Assembly (NCBI GenBank): GCA_944392615.1
Contig: CALXXF010000016.1
Span: forward strand, 1 to 52,997
Length of the DNA stretch: 52,997 bases
Source of the DNA: an uncultured Clostridia bacterium
Lineage (GTDB): Bacteria > Bacillota > Clostridia > Oscillospirales > CAG-272
Direction: 5' to 3'
Position numbers and translations under genes: made by a program. The notes below the pieces were generated by a model. That model saw nothing but the letters and a program-made list of their open reading frames with translations, was not told the DNA's origin and did not search any database. Each line of letters begins with the position of its first letter. The first letter of the stretch is position 1. Below are positions 1-8,701 of this stretch, piece by piece.

Positions 1-75
1 CCGCCGTGTACCGAACGGTACGCACGGTGGTGTGAGAGGTCGGCTTCTCAACTAATGGGAAGCCTCCTACTCGAT
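1..75 (+). mobile_element. 3' end of a group II intron (domains V and VI)
   Basis: Bases 1-30 fold as a domain V hairpin. The lower helix pairs CCGCCGT with ACGGTGG, a 2-nt GC bulge follows, and the upper helix GTACC/GGTAC is capped by GAAC. By alignment with known domain V sequences the catalytic triad reads CGC rather than AGC. Bases about 33-73 form domain VI: GGCTTC pairs with GAAGCC, and a bulged A in CCTACTC sits 7 bases before the inferred 3' end at ...CTCGAT. The intron body and any reverse-transcriptase gene lie outside the window. The 3' exon would begin near base 76. Confidence 0.8.
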
Positions 76-103
76 TTAAGCTTAAGCTGCAATAAAACGG
101 AAC

Positions 104-125
104 ACACAGCGTTCATGACCTGTGT
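104..125 (-). terminator. Possible terminator of the padR gene
   Basis: The arms ACACAG and CTGTGT flank a 10-nt loop, 30 bases beyond the padR stop. On the minus strand the stem is followed by a T-rich stretch containing TTTTATT after a short gap. The stem is only 6 bp, so this is a weak call. Confidence 0.35.
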
Positions 126-154
126 AATTTGCCGGTATTTCCCGGAAAACATTT

Positions 155-484
155 TCATTCGTCAGAGTCGGATGCAAGAATTTTATTTACTGAAGAGCTT
201 ATTGTATACCAGCACTCCTCAAATGATTTGAGATGTTCTTTTCCGCTTTTCGTTATTGTATAGTATTTGCGTTTTGGTCCTAACGGAGAGTCCATCATAA
301 ATGCCGAAATATATCCGTTTTTTTCAAGTCTCAGAAGAAGCGGATAAAGTGTTCCTTCGGTTACTGAAAATCCATTGCTGTTGAGATAAACCAGAATATC
401 ATAGCCATACGTTGTTTCATTGCTGATTATTTTGAGAGTGCATCCCTCTATGGTTCCTCTCATTAGCTGTGACTTGTCAAACAT
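155..484 (-). CDS. PadR-family transcriptional regulator
   Basis: A 109-residue PadR-like winged-helix DNA-binding protein. The typical N-terminal signature is visible: a short leader, RGTIEGCTLKII, TYGYDI, then SVTEGTLYPLLLRLEKNGYI, which is helix 3 plus the wing. The C-terminal dimerisation helix is short, as in the minimal (LmrR-like) subclass. The frame extends upstream to a GTG, but that GTG is part of the Shine-Dalgarno sequence AGTGAGGT, so the ATG nine bases later is chosen as start. A consensus promoter lies directly upstream. Such regulators often control drug or envelope-stress exporters. The ABC-2 exporter at 1960-3767 is a possible target, but this is inference from proximity only. 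Confidence 0.88.
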   Translation of the reverse strand: MFDKSQLMRGTIEGCTLKIISNETTYGYDILVYLNSNGFSVTEGTLYPLLLRLEKNGYISAFMMDSPLGPKRKYYTITKSGKEHLKSFEECWYTISSSVNKILASDSDE

Positions 485-517
485 CTCAATATACCTCACT
501 TAACTATCTTGCTTTAC

Positions 518-546
518 ATTATACATTATATTACTTTGTTTGTCAA
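518..546 (-). promoter_or_regulatory. Sigma-A promoter of padR
   Basis: On the minus strand, TTGACA (541-546) and TATAAT (518-523) are separated by 17 bases, a perfect consensus. The heptamer TATAATG is repeated in tandem over the -10 region, which could double as an operator for autoregulation. That second role is inference. Confidence 0.85.
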
Positions 547-655
547 TGTCTTACGTGCATTTTCTTTGAGACAACTCGTTTGGGGCCCGAAGATTTTTTA
601 TATATTCTTTCGCAATATGTAATAGATAATATTTTTTATTTTTTTACTTTTTCTA

Positions 656-684
656 TTGAAATTTATCTTAATTTGTGATACAAT
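656..684 (+). promoter_or_regulatory. Promoter of tRNA-Arg
   Basis: TTGAAA (656-661) and TACAAT (679-684) have a 17-base spacer. The predicted start is about 17 bases before the mature tRNA. Confidence 0.75.
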
Positions 685-707
685 TTACCTCGCAGGTTTT
701 GAATTTT

Positions 708-784
708 GTTTCCGTAGCTCAGCAGGATAGAGCGACCGCCTCCTAAGCGGTAGGTCGGGTGTTCGAATCACCTCGGGAACGCCA
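708..784 (+). tRNA. tRNA-Arg(CCU)
   Basis: A full cloverleaf is visible. The acceptor arms are GTTTCCG (708-714) and CGGGAAC (774-780), with discriminator G781 and an encoded CCA at 782-784. The anticodon stem ACCGC/GCGGT encloses the loop CTCCTAA, with anticodon CCT at 742-744. The T loop is GTTCGAATC. It reads the AGG arginine codon. A good promoter precedes it and a strong hairpin follows, so it is a single-gene transcript. Confidence 0.96.
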
Positions 785-788
785 AAAA

Positions 789-826
789 ATATGCCTGAAT
801 GATCCGATGTGCTTTATTCAGGCATA
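789..826 (+). terminator. Bidirectional terminator after tRNA-Arg
   Basis: A perfect 12-bp stem, ATATGCCTGAAT/ATTCAGGCATAT, with a 14-base loop is followed by TTTTGTTT on the plus strand and by T-rich sequence on the minus strand. It ends the tRNA transcript and probably also the converging aldo-keto reductase transcript. Confidence 0.85.
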
Positions 827-858
827 TTTTGTTTATGTGTCAGAATCACATGCACTTT

Positions 859-1845
859 TCATAAAAGCGCCTTGTCAATCATATCCAGCTCTTCTTTTGT
901 AAATGGCGCTCCGCTTATAGCCCCGATATTTTCAACTATTTGTTCCGGGCGACTTGCTCCTATCAATGCTGATGTAACGACGTTGTTGTTCAATACCCAC
1001 TGAAGCGACATTTGACTCAGCGTTTGTCTGCGCGCGTCGGCAATCGTTTTAAGACGCGCAGTTTTTTCTATGGTGCTTTTGCTTATATTTTCTTTTCTTA
1101 GATACCTCGGATCCTTTACCGCTCTTGAATCTTCAGGAAATCCGTTGAGATATTTCCCGGAAAGAATTCCGTTTTGAAGAGGAGCGTATACAATACACCC
1201 CACGCCCTCATTGCTCAGCACATCTGTCAGTCCATTTTCTATCCATCTGTTAAGCAACGAATAGCTTGGCTGTTCGATAAGACAAGGTGTACCAAGCTGT
1301 TTCAGAATTTTTATGGCCTTCTCTGCTTCTTCGGGTCCGTAATTCGATATCCCGATATAAAGCGCTTTACCGCTTTTTACTATATAGTCAAGAGCGGACA
1401 TGGTTTCTTCTATCGGAGTGTAATGATCTGGACGATGATGATAGAACACATCGACATACTCAAGGTGCATGCGCTTCAGAGATTGATCTATGCTTGCGAT
1501 CAGGTACTTACGGCTGCCGTGATCCCCATATGGGCCATTCCACATGTCATATCCCGCTTTTGTGGCTATAAAAAGCTCATCACGGTGAGTTTTCCAGTCT
1601 CTGTCCATATGTATACCGAAATTACTTTCAGCTTCTCCATATGGCGGACCATAATTATTGGCAAGATCGAAATGGACAATTCCGTTGTCAAATGCGGTGC
1701 GTAAAATGCTTTGCTGTACGCCAAAAGGTGTTATATTTCCAAAGTTGTGCCAGAGTCCAAGCGAAATTTCGGGAAGAAAAACCCCACTTTTTCCGCAACG
1801 TCTGTACTTCATTTTTTCATATCTTTTTTCTGATGGGTTATACAT
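859..1845 (-). CDS. Aldo-keto reductase, YghZ/Gpr-like
   Basis: A 328-residue NADPH-dependent aldo-keto reductase of the AKR14 (YghZ) type. Known members reduce L-glyceraldehyde 3-phosphate or methylglyoxal. The catalytic tetrad is complete: D60 (in HFDLANNYG), Y65, K96 (in ATKAGYD) and H136 or H137 (in YHHRPDH). The C-terminal cofactor segment reads ALIGASRPEQIVENI. The length is close to the E. coli protein (346). The ATG at 1843-1845 is supported by a perfect AGGAGG eight bases upstream. It is a monocistronic gene, divergent from the ABC exporter and ending at the shared terminator after tRNA-Arg. The exact substrate cannot be read from sequence. Confidence 0.9.
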   Translation of the reverse strand: MYNPSEKRYEKMKYRRCGKSGVFLPEISLGLWHNFGNITPFGVQQSILRTAFDNGIVHFDLANNYGPPYGEAESNFGIHMDRDWKTHRDELFIATKAGYDMWNGPYGDHGSRKYLIASIDQSLKRMHLEYVDVFYHHRPDHYTPIEETMSALDYIVKSGKALYIGISNYGPEEAEKAIKILKQLGTPCLIEQPSYSLLNRWIENGLTDVLSNEGVGCIVYAPLQNGILSGKYLNGFPEDSRAVKDPRYLRKENISKSTIEKTARLKTIADARRQTLSQMSLQWVLNNNVVTSALIGASRPEQIVENIGAISGAPFTKEELDMIDKALL

Positions 1846-1959
1846 ATATTCATCCTCCTGCTAATTAATAATATTTAAATGAGTTCACATCTTCAGATTA
1901 AAATCTTTTTGTAAATAAAAAATAGTTAGAGTGATTAATGCTGTTATATAGGGGTTTTT

Positions 1960-2874
1960 ATGGAAAAGATAATAAAAATAGAGCATCTTTTCAAATCATT
2001 TGGAAATGTAAAGGCAGTGAATGATCTTTCGTTTTCTGTTCGTGAAGGCGAATTGTTTGCTTTTTTAGGTGTTAACGGAGCCGGAAAAAGCACAACCATT
2101 TCCATGATGTGCGGTCAACTTTTACAAGACAGCGGGAAAATAGAAATATGTGGAAAAGATACCTGTGCAAGTATGGCAGATATTTTTTCACGTATAGGAG
2201 TTGTTTTTCAAAACTCTGTTCTGGACCCGTTTCTTACGGTAAGAGAAAATCTTGAATCGCGAGCAGCTATGTACGGAATAAGTGGTCGTAAATTTGACAG
2301 TCGGTTAAATGAGCTGGCTTCTTTGTTGAGCTTTGAAAATATATTGGGCAGGCAATTCGGAAAGCTGTCTGGAGGTCAGAAGCGGAGGATAGATATAGCA
2401 CGTGCGCTGTTTCACAATCCTGATATACTTTTTCTTGATGAGCCTACAACAGGCTTGGATCCGCAAACAAGAAAAATATTATGGGATGTAGTGACAGAAT
2501 TGAGACGTGGTCAAAATATGACCGTGCTTTTAACGACGCACTATATGGAAGAAGCAGCTGACGCGGATTACGTTGTAATTATTGATTCTGGAAGGGTGTC
2601 TGCCGAGGGAACTCCTTTGGAGCTTAAGAACAGATATACCGGTGACTTTGTCTTAATTTATACTGACGATGAAAATTTTGTGAGCTCACTCGGTTTTCCT
2701 TATCAAAGACTCAGGGATTCCTTTAGAATATCAGTACCAAACTGTGCTGAAGCAACCAGAATGATAGTTCATAATCAGGACAAGTTTGTAGATTATGAAA
2801 TAACAAAAGGAAAAATGGATGACGTTTTCCTTTCGGTTACCGGAAAAAAACTCACCGTGGGGGATGAAAAATGA
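1960..2874 (+). CDS. ABC-2 exporter, ATP-binding subunit
   Basis: A 304-residue ATPase of the DrrA/CcmA type. It has Walker A GVNGAGKST (37-45), the Q-loop near VVFQNS, signature LSGGQ (136-140), Walker B ILFLDEP (156-162), the D-loop, and H194 in TTHYMEEA. The C-terminal domain of about 80 residues after the ATPase core is typical of drug-exporter ATPases. The start is supported by GGGG five bases upstream of the ATG. Its stop overlaps the start of the permease gene (ATGA), so the two are translationally coupled. It energises export from the cytoplasmic face. The substrate is unknown; drug, peptide or lipid-linked compounds are all possible for the family. Confidence 0.94.
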   Translation: MEKIIKIEHLFKSFGNVKAVNDLSFSVREGELFAFLGVNGAGKSTTISMMCGQLLQDSGKIEICGKDTCASMADIFSRIGVVFQNSVLDPFLTVRENLESRAAMYGISGRKFDSRLNELASLLSFENILGRQFGKLSGGQKRRIDIARALFHNPDILFLDEPTTGLDPQTRKILWDVVTELRRGQNMTVLLTTHYMEEAADADYVVIIDSGRVSAEGTPLELKNRYTGDFVLIYTDDENFVSSLGFPYQRLRDSFRISVPNCAEATRMIVHNQDKFVDYEITKGKMDDVFLSVTGKKLTVGDEK

Positions 2875-3767
2875 CAATGTTATACGTTCTTATAAAAAGA
2901 AACTGTAAGTTGTTTTTCAGGGATAAGGGGCTTTTTCTATCATCCCTCATATCGCCTGTTATACTCCTTCTGTTATACATAACCTTTCTTGGAAATGTAT
3001 ATAAAAACAGTTTTATTTCTTTTCTTCCGGACGGCATAGACTTGCCGGAAAAATTGCTGGATTCCCTCACGGCAAGTCAGCTTCTTTCTTCCCTTCTGTC
3101 AGTTTGTACTGTTACGGTGGCGTTTTGCTCAAACAGTCTTATGATTCAGGACAAGATGACGGGTGTCCGAAGAGATTTTGATGTGACTCCGGTTAAGAAA
3201 TCTTTATTTGCGGTTGGATATTATGTGTCAACTGCGTTGTCAACGCTTTTGATATGCCTGGCAGCAGTTGCTGTCGGCATGGTATATCTCGCAATATCAG
3301 GATGGTATATCTCTATACCTGATATTTTACTTTTGATATTTGATGTGTTTATTCTTACAATGTTAGGAACGGCAATTTCATCACTGGTTAATGCTTTCAT
3401 TAGTTCTCAGGGCCAGAGTACGGCGGTTATGACCATTGTGAGCGCTTGCTATGGGTTCATATGCGGCGCATATATGCCGGTGTCAAGTTTCAGCAAAACA
3501 TTACAGAAAGTACTTTCATTTTTTCCAGGCGTATATGGCACCTCGCTATTAAGGCGGCATTCAATGCAAGGTGCTTTTGAAGCTATGAAAGATTCAGGAG
3601 TTCCTCAGCAGATCATATCAGCAATACAGGACTCTGTAGATTATAATATATATGTCTCTGATAAAGCGGTTCCTTATTATCTGATGATTTTGATTATTTC
3701 AGGTTGTGCGCTCCTGATTGCTATATTCTATATCTTTGCAAGCATTTTCAGACGAAAAAAAAGATAA
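2871..3767 (+). CDS. ABC-2 exporter, membrane subunit
   Basis: A 298-residue integral membrane protein with six predicted transmembrane segments: one near residues 20-42, one near 65-85, three between about 110 and 210, and a last one near 270-292. The conserved ABC-2 region after TM5 contains GAYMPVSSFSKTLQ followed by the FFPG motif, typical of DrrB-like permeases. It overlaps the ATPase gene by 4 bases and should form a dimeric exporter with two ATPase subunits. A hairpin terminator follows immediately, so the transcript is a two-gene unit. Confidence 0.92.
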   Translation: MTMLYVLIKRNCKLFFRDKGLFLSSLISPVILLLLYITFLGNVYKNSFISFLPDGIDLPEKLLDSLTASQLLSSLLSVCTVTVAFCSNSLMIQDKMTGVRRDFDVTPVKKSLFAVGYYVSTALSTLLICLAAVAVGMVYLAISGWYISIPDILLLIFDVFILTMLGTAISSLVNAFISSQGQSTAVMTIVSACYGFICGAYMPVSSFSKTLQKVLSFFPGVYGTSLLRRHSMQGAFEAMKDSGVPQQIISAIQDSVDYNIYVSDKAVPYYLMILIISGCALLIAIFYIFASIFRRKKR

Positions 3768-3785
3768 AATTTAATTAAAAATATA

Positions 3786-3831
3786 AAAACAAAAGCAAGA
3801 GACTAAATGTTTATTTCTTTGCTTTTGTTTT
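3786..3831 (+). terminator. Terminator between the ABC exporter and Nudix genes
   Basis: The stem AAAACAAAAGCAA pairs with TTGCTTTTGTTTT and runs into a T tract on the plus strand. The mirrored A tract gives a T tract for the converging minus-strand Nudix gene, so it is probably bidirectional. Confidence 0.8.
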
Positions 3832-3855
3832 TTTTAAAATAGATTCCGCCAAAAA

Positions 3856-4404
3856 TTAGATTCCGCCAAGGCATTTTGCTTTGAGCAGCGCCAACTGCGT
3901 TTTGGCGTCGGTTATCTCCCCGTTTGCAACCATTTCCAAAGCTTCGTCAAACGGAATTTTAACCAATTCAAGAAATTCGCCGTTATCCAGGTGTTTTTTT
4001 CCTTCGGTAAGATTTCTGGCAAGGTACAGATATATTATTTCGCTCATTATTGCAGGCGATGAAAACATAACTCCAAGTGGGGTGATTTTATCTGCACTGA
4101 ATCCTGTTTCTTCGGAAAGCTCTCTGACCGCACAATCGTACGGTATTTCACCTTTTTCAAGTTTTCCGGCAGGTATTTCAAGTAAAACTCGTCCTGCGCC
4201 ATATCTGTATTGCTGTACAAGATATACATTTCCATCGTCATCAACAGGAAGGATACAAACACCGCCGCTGTGAATCATAAATTCTCTGTCAACTAATGTA
4301 CCATCACATAGTTCAGCCTTACACTGCGCTATTTTAAATATCTTCCCATCAAAGACGATATTGCGTTTTATTTCAGTTTCCTTAAGTCTTTCATCAAGAA
4401 TCAT
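3856..4404 (-). CDS. nudF: ADP-ribose pyrophosphatase (Nudix hydrolase)
   Basis: A 182-residue Nudix hydrolase of the ADP-ribose pyrophosphatase type, which cleaves ADP-ribose to AMP and ribose 5-phosphate. The Nudix box spans residues 80-102, with the segments GKLEKGE and RELSEETGF, including the metal-binding glutamates. VQQYRYG and EIPAGK before it are typical of ADPRases. The frame stays open 33 codons further upstream, but that part runs through an inverted repeat (4441-4491) and is not conserved-looking. The ATG at 4402-4404 with AAAGG upstream gives the usual family length. Confidence 0.9.
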   Translation of the reverse strand: MILDERLKETEIKRNIVFDGKIFKIAQCKAELCDGTLVDREFMIHSGGVCILPVDDDGNVYLVQQYRYGAGRVLLEIPAGKLEKGEIPYDCAVRELSEETGFSADKITPLGVMFSSPAIMSEIIYLYLARNLTEGKKHLDNGEFLELVKIPFDEALEMVANGEITDAKTQLALLKAKCLGGI

Positions 4405-4440
4405 TATATTAAAGATACCTTTCGACACATAGTGTAAAGA

Positions 4441-4491
4441 CAGGCAAGCAAAGTCTGCCTTTTCTTTACGAAAAAGAGATTTGCTTGCCTG
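4441..4491 (-). terminator. Long hairpin after the lipoprotein gene
   Basis: A perfect 12-bp inverted repeat CAGGCAAGCAAA/TTTGCTTGCCTG has a 27-base loop that itself contains CTTTTTC/AAAGAAAAG pairing. It begins 16 bases past the lipoprotein stop. The T tract after the stem is poor (TCTTTAC), so termination is likely but not certain. Confidence 0.5.
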
Positions 4492-4506
4492 CTTAATTAA
4501 CAACTA

Positions 4507-5559
4507 TCAGACTTCCGGATCAACCGGCTCTACTGCTGTGTAATTCTGGAGCACGAAGTAACCGTCACTGTCATTACAGAATGTTCCGGTGTCGTCATTC
4601 GGCTCAATTGTAAAGAGGAATTCATACTCCTCTCCGGGTTCAAAAGTACAGTCGACAGTAAAGTAGATTATGTAATGCTGCTCTGTAGTATAGCTGTCGG
4701 CTACGATTTCGATCTCCTCACCGTTTATAAAGAGCTTGCCGAATCTTGTATATGAAACACCAGGCTGTCCTGCATTATTATTGAAGGGATCACCATCTGA
4801 CTTGAAAGTAAATTTGATTTGCCCGTCGGTCACAGAAAACTCGTCATGATAAAGAAGCTGTGTTCTTTCGTCAATGTCGGGTATCATCTGATGTATATCA
4901 CCGTATTGAGATACTATCTCATCCGGTTCCTCATATACAAACAACTCAAGCGGCCATACGTAGTATCCGCCGAGGTTGTCTCCGTGAACTTCGCTGTCGA
5001 TATTTATAAAGAGAACTATATCGTACTCCTCGCCGTCAACCGGAACGAAATCTTTGGCAACAAACCAAATCTGCCACCAATCTTTGGTTTCATAATACTC
5101 AACTTCATAAATTTCATCGTTGATAGTGACACACTCCGGAGTTGTAAAGTTAAGTCCGGGAAGACCTGTGTCAGGGTCATTGAAAAGATGACCACCTTCT
5201 GCTTTGATTCCGAAGAAGAAGCAGTATTCATACTCTTTGCCATCAGTACCGGTTCTCTTGGAAACTGACACTGGCGTGTGCAATTCTATCCAAAAGCGAC
5301 CTTCCATGAGTTTCTCGCTGTTTGACATATTGTCATCTCCAGGGTCATCATCTGTAACAACGGGGGCAGTAGTGTTAACTGTGCTCTCTGTGGTGTTTTC
5401 CGTGGTAGACGCCGCGGTTGTAGTAGCAGCAGTCGTTCCGGACGCAACTGTGGCATCAGGCGTCGTGGTAGTCGTATCATCTCCACCGCACGAAGCCAAA
5501 ACGAGGCAGAGCGCGACAACTATTGCTGCAACGCATACAAGCAACTTGATTTTTCCCAT
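4507..5559 (-). CDS. Secreted lipoprotein with Thr-rich linker
   Basis: A 350-residue protein that I cannot assign to a named family. Residues 1-24 form a lipoprotein signal peptide ending in the lipobox LASC, so it should be anchored to the outer face of the membrane. A threonine-rich, acidic linker of about 45 residues follows. The remainder is rich in Tyr, Glu, Asp and aromatic residues with two similar halves, each containing an (I/F)NG(E/D)E(I/Y)-like strand and a GEEY(D/E)(F/I)(L/V) motif. This suggests two tandem beta-sandwich modules. The ATG at 5557-5559 (MGKIKLL) is chosen over upstream in-frame codons because it opens the signal peptide and has GAAAGGA upstream. Confidence 0.8.
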   Translation of the reverse strand: MGKIKLLVCVAAIVVALCLVLASCGGDDTTTTTPDATVASGTTAATTTAASTTENTTESTVNTTAPVVTDDDPGDDNMSNSEKLMEGRFWIELHTPVSVSKRTGTDGKEYEYCFFFGIKAEGGHLFNDPDTGLPGLNFTTPECVTINDEIYEVEYYETKDWWQIWFVAKDFVPVDGEEYDIVLFINIDSEVHGDNLGGYYVWPLELFVYEEPDEIVSQYGDIHQMIPDIDERTQLLYHDEFSVTDGQIKFTFKSDGDPFNNNAGQPGVSYTRFGKLFINGEEIEIVADSYTTEQHYIIYFTVDCTFEPGEEYEFLFTIEPNDDTGTFCNDSDGYFVLQNYTAVEPVDPEV

Positions 5560-5714
5560 CTGGTTGTTCAATCCTTTCGTTAAATGCATTTTTGCCTGAC
5601 AGGCTTTTCTATGTGCTGAGTAGTTCATGGTGACGTAAAAACATGCGATATTGTTATAGACATAGCAGAACACGACTCCGTATCACTGCTGCAGCGCATA
5701 ATACTATCAAAGAT

Positions 5715-5743
5715 ATTTTACAACAATTATTTGTGAAAGTCAA
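5715..5743 (-). promoter_or_regulatory. Promoter of the 4507-5559 lipoprotein gene
   Basis: On the minus strand, TTGACT (5738-5743) and TAAAAT (5715-5720) are 17 bases apart. The predicted start near 5708 leaves an unusually long leader of about 150 bases before the ATG at 5559. Confidence 0.65.
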
Positions 5744-5829
5744 TAGGCAATGGCCATTTTCAACATTTATAGGGCAATTTTGCGGGTCAATCACAATAAA
5801 TTAATTGGCATTTAGCAGCTATTATCGGC

Positions 5830-8547
5830 TTATTTTTTGTTATTACATGAGAGCAATTTTTTTCGCATTTTTTTTCTTGGAGTTGAAAATAGTCTTGATA
5901 AAAAAGAGAGCGGGCGGTAGTAAAGATCAAGGAGATATTCTGTCAATCTCTCACGATCTGCCGTGCTGACACAAACACTTACCAGATTGTTGTAAATTTT
6001 TCTTTTATCTTTTTGGGAAAAAGTATATATATAATTTTCAAATGCTGAAAGTATGTCTGATGAATTTTCAGGAAATGTAAGTGAATACATGACAATAACT
6101 GACAATACCCTTTCATTCTCTTTTGCTCCGGCTTCAATATAGTTTTTCAATAATTTTATGAATACCGGTTCATTTTCCGCCTGGGAAAAAAGCCTTCTCA
6201 GAAGAATAAAACAGTCCTCTTCGTTGTTATATAGCTTGAGTGCCAAATTCATAAATGATCTGAAAAGTATTCTGATAAAGTCATCTTTAAGCCCATCTTT
6301 ACCATCAAGATCACAAAAGATGGCATAAGACCTTAAAAGCAACACTGCCTTGCTGTAATTTTCATCATTCTGAACGCATACATGGTCTGAGCAGAGATCC
6401 GCTATATCGAAACACAATCTGGCTGCTTCGAATTGTGCCGTAAGTTTTTCCTTTACTCTGCGAAGGCGTATTTTAGTATCAGTGTATTCGCTCCTGTTAA
6501 CGTTATAATAATCGTATATATCGCTCAGATTCTGACGGGCAATATAGTCAAAGAGAAGTGACTGTACCGATGCAGGGCCTTCGTCGTTTACGCTGTTATC
6601 CTGAATGAATCGGAGAAAATATTCAGATTCTCTTATCTGTATAACCGGAATAAGAGAATTAAGGTACGAGCTGAGCTTCTTTTCAAAAATGTTTGATCTG
6701 TCAAATCCTTTTATATAGTAATCTTTACAATATCTTATGACATCGTCTTTTGTTGTTGAGCCATTGTTTGTAAACACATACAATGCCAAGTCCGAAACAA
6801 ACTGTGTGTATCTTGGGTCTTTTTTGAGAATTTCCGTTATTTTGTCGGTCTGTTGAGGGTATTTCTGCATAAGTCCGTAGTAATATGTGAGAATGAGGTC
6901 ACTGTAGTACCCTTCCCGTGCATATTCCGCAACAAACGGTGCCGCCACAGACGGTCTGTCAATCAGACTCTCAATAACGCTGAAAACAAACACGTCCCCA
7001 AGACGGTCTATTATATCAGGCGTATCGCGCTTGAGCATTTTAAAAGCGCCGATTACGGTAAAGATGAGAAATTCATCCGGAAGTGTACTGCATCGTTCTA
7101 TTACAGATATCAGCATTTCAAGCGATTCTTTTTGATAAAAATCGGATATTATGTAACGGCAGCTGGAATATACCATTTCTCTTCCGAAGCTATCGCACAG
7201 AGCTTCCATGTTGTCTATTATCATGAAAAGAAGTGCGCCGCTTCTCATTATGTCGTCAACGGATGATACATATTGTTCAAGTATATTCTCACTCAGAAGA
7301 GAATACGGCAGATAGTCCCAGATAAACGGTACATTGTGGCGTATCTGTTCTGCGTACTCCGCAAGTGATCTTTCTCGGCTTATTCCGAAGAAAGCAGTTT
7401 TTTTGTAGATCAAATCTGCTATTTCTCTTTTTATCGATTTATCTGAGTTTTTGAAAATAAACGACAAAAGCGGAATCAGATTCTCATTTATCGGAAATTT
7501 AAAACGTCTTTCTTTTACACATTCCCAAAGATTTGATATTATGCAAGGAATTCTTTCAGGTTCCAATGTGCTCAGCTTATCGAGCGAATATCGGATGTCG
7601 TATACTGCATCAAAACTGTCAAAGTTTCCATTCAAAAGATTATAAATATTTGTAGCTGAAGAAAGAGAGAGCTCGTGACGTTCTATCAGTGCTTCTATCC
7701 CTCTTATCATTTTTTCTGCTTTGTCCATGTCTTCTACAAACATTTTCACAGTAGATGTAGAATACTTTACAGCCTCTATATCAGAGCAGCTTTCAGAACC
7801 GCATAAATCTATAACAAAATTTCCATCGTTTATTTCCGTGACGTTATCAATGTTATTGTTTTTTGATCCACATGTAAGTTTTATGTCCGGATTTTTTTCA
7901 AAGGCATTTGTGGAATATGTAAGGGATTCGAGTATCTGACGCGGAAGACAGCGGTGTATGCCCCAAAACCAATATTTTAAATTTGAATATTTTGTATCGT
8001 TGAATATTATTTTTCTGCTGTTACCGTGCGCATCTATTACCGACTGAATGAGAATTTCGAGTGTTCTCTGCCTGTGCGGAGAAAAGAACTTTTCCACTTC
8101 ACTTTGATTTAATTTATACTGGGCTTTAGGAAAAGAAATCTGAGGAAGAATATTTTCTTTTTCAATTTTTTTCTCTGTTTCTGCATCGAGAGATTCTATA
8201 AAACAGTTATTGCTTACATACAGCATGGGACTGATTTGGTATTCAGCGTCTGAAGGACGTATAAATGCGTGAATTATTCTGCATTCTGATTTTTCGGGAT
8301 CTTCTGATTCGAAGTATCCCGATCTCAGTACTGCTGTCCCGCCCGACGGTAGTAATATGTACATAACATTTGCAGAAAGCGGATTTTCCTCGTCTTTCTC
8401 TGAGGTTAATTTTGGAAATACACTTTTGGCAATTCCTGAAATATATTCGGCGTCCTGTCTCGCAACGCCTTCAGATAATGCGCTGATTGATTTATTTCCA
8501 TGCTTTGTGTTCCATTCCACGTTCAGAAACTGAAGAGCTGTCGTCAT
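5830..8547 (-). CDS. Large protein with GAP1-N2-like N-terminus
   Basis: A 905-residue, apparently soluble protein with no signal peptide or membrane segment. I do not recognise it firmly. Its first 130 residues have a pattern reminiscent of the GTPase-associated protein 1 N-terminal domain: an LNVEW start, ISALSEG, then MYILLPSGGTAVLRSGYF and CRIIHAFI. The remaining roughly 700 residues look all-helical, with repeated short helices rich in Leu, Ile, Tyr and Asp, possibly a superhelical repeat scaffold. The start has AGGGTGG upstream. It is monocistronic: a terminator separates it from the gene upstream and a long gap follows. The GAP1 assignment is inference from pattern only; a GTPase or FtsH-like partner gene, usual for GAP1, is not adjacent. 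Confidence 0.6.
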   Translation of the reverse strand: MTTALQFLNVEWNTKHGNKSISALSEGVARQDAEYISGIAKSVFPKLTSEKDEENPLSANVMYILLPSGGTAVLRSGYFESEDPEKSECRIIHAFIRPSDAEYQISPMLYVSNNCFIESLDAETEKKIEKENILPQISFPKAQYKLNQSEVEKFFSPHRQRTLEILIQSVIDAHGNSRKIIFNDTKYSNLKYWFWGIHRCLPRQILESLTYSTNAFEKNPDIKLTCGSKNNNIDNVTEINDGNFVIDLCGSESCSDIEAVKYSTSTVKMFVEDMDKAEKMIRGIEALIERHELSLSSATNIYNLLNGNFDSFDAVYDIRYSLDKLSTLEPERIPCIISNLWECVKERRFKFPINENLIPLLSFIFKNSDKSIKREIADLIYKKTAFFGISRERSLAEYAEQIRHNVPFIWDYLPYSLLSENILEQYVSSVDDIMRSGALLFMIIDNMEALCDSFGREMVYSSCRYIISDFYQKESLEMLISVIERCSTLPDEFLIFTVIGAFKMLKRDTPDIIDRLGDVFVFSVIESLIDRPSVAAPFVAEYAREGYYSDLILTYYYGLMQKYPQQTDKITEILKKDPRYTQFVSDLALYVFTNNGSTTKDDVIRYCKDYYIKGFDRSNIFEKKLSSYLNSLIPVIQIRESEYFLRFIQDNSVNDEGPASVQSLLFDYIARQNLSDIYDYYNVNRSEYTDTKIRLRRVKEKLTAQFEAARLCFDIADLCSDHVCVQNDENYSKAVLLLRSYAIFCDLDGKDGLKDDFIRILFRSFMNLALKLYNNEEDCFILLRRLFSQAENEPVFIKLLKNYIEAGAKENERVLSVIVMYSLTFPENSSDILSAFENYIYTFSQKDKRKIYNNLVSVCVSTADRERLTEYLLDLYYRPLSFLSRLFSTPRKKMRKKLLSCNNKK

Positions 8548-8663
8548 CTGAAACCACCCTGATAATATTTTGATTTTTAACTGCAGTGGTGAAAATTAAC
8601 ACCTGTTACGGGTTCATTTTACCATATGCTGTAATGTCCGTCAACTGTTAAAATCAGATTAAT

Positions 8664-8700
8664 AAAAAAACACGGTCGTGTTAAACGACCGTGTTTTTTT
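8664..8700 (-). terminator. Strong bidirectional terminator
   Basis: A 16-base arm AAAAAAACACGGTCGT pairs perfectly with ACGACCGTGTTTTTTT around a 5-base loop, directly after the stop of the small Cys-rich gene. Confidence 0.93.
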
Positions 8701-8701
8701 A

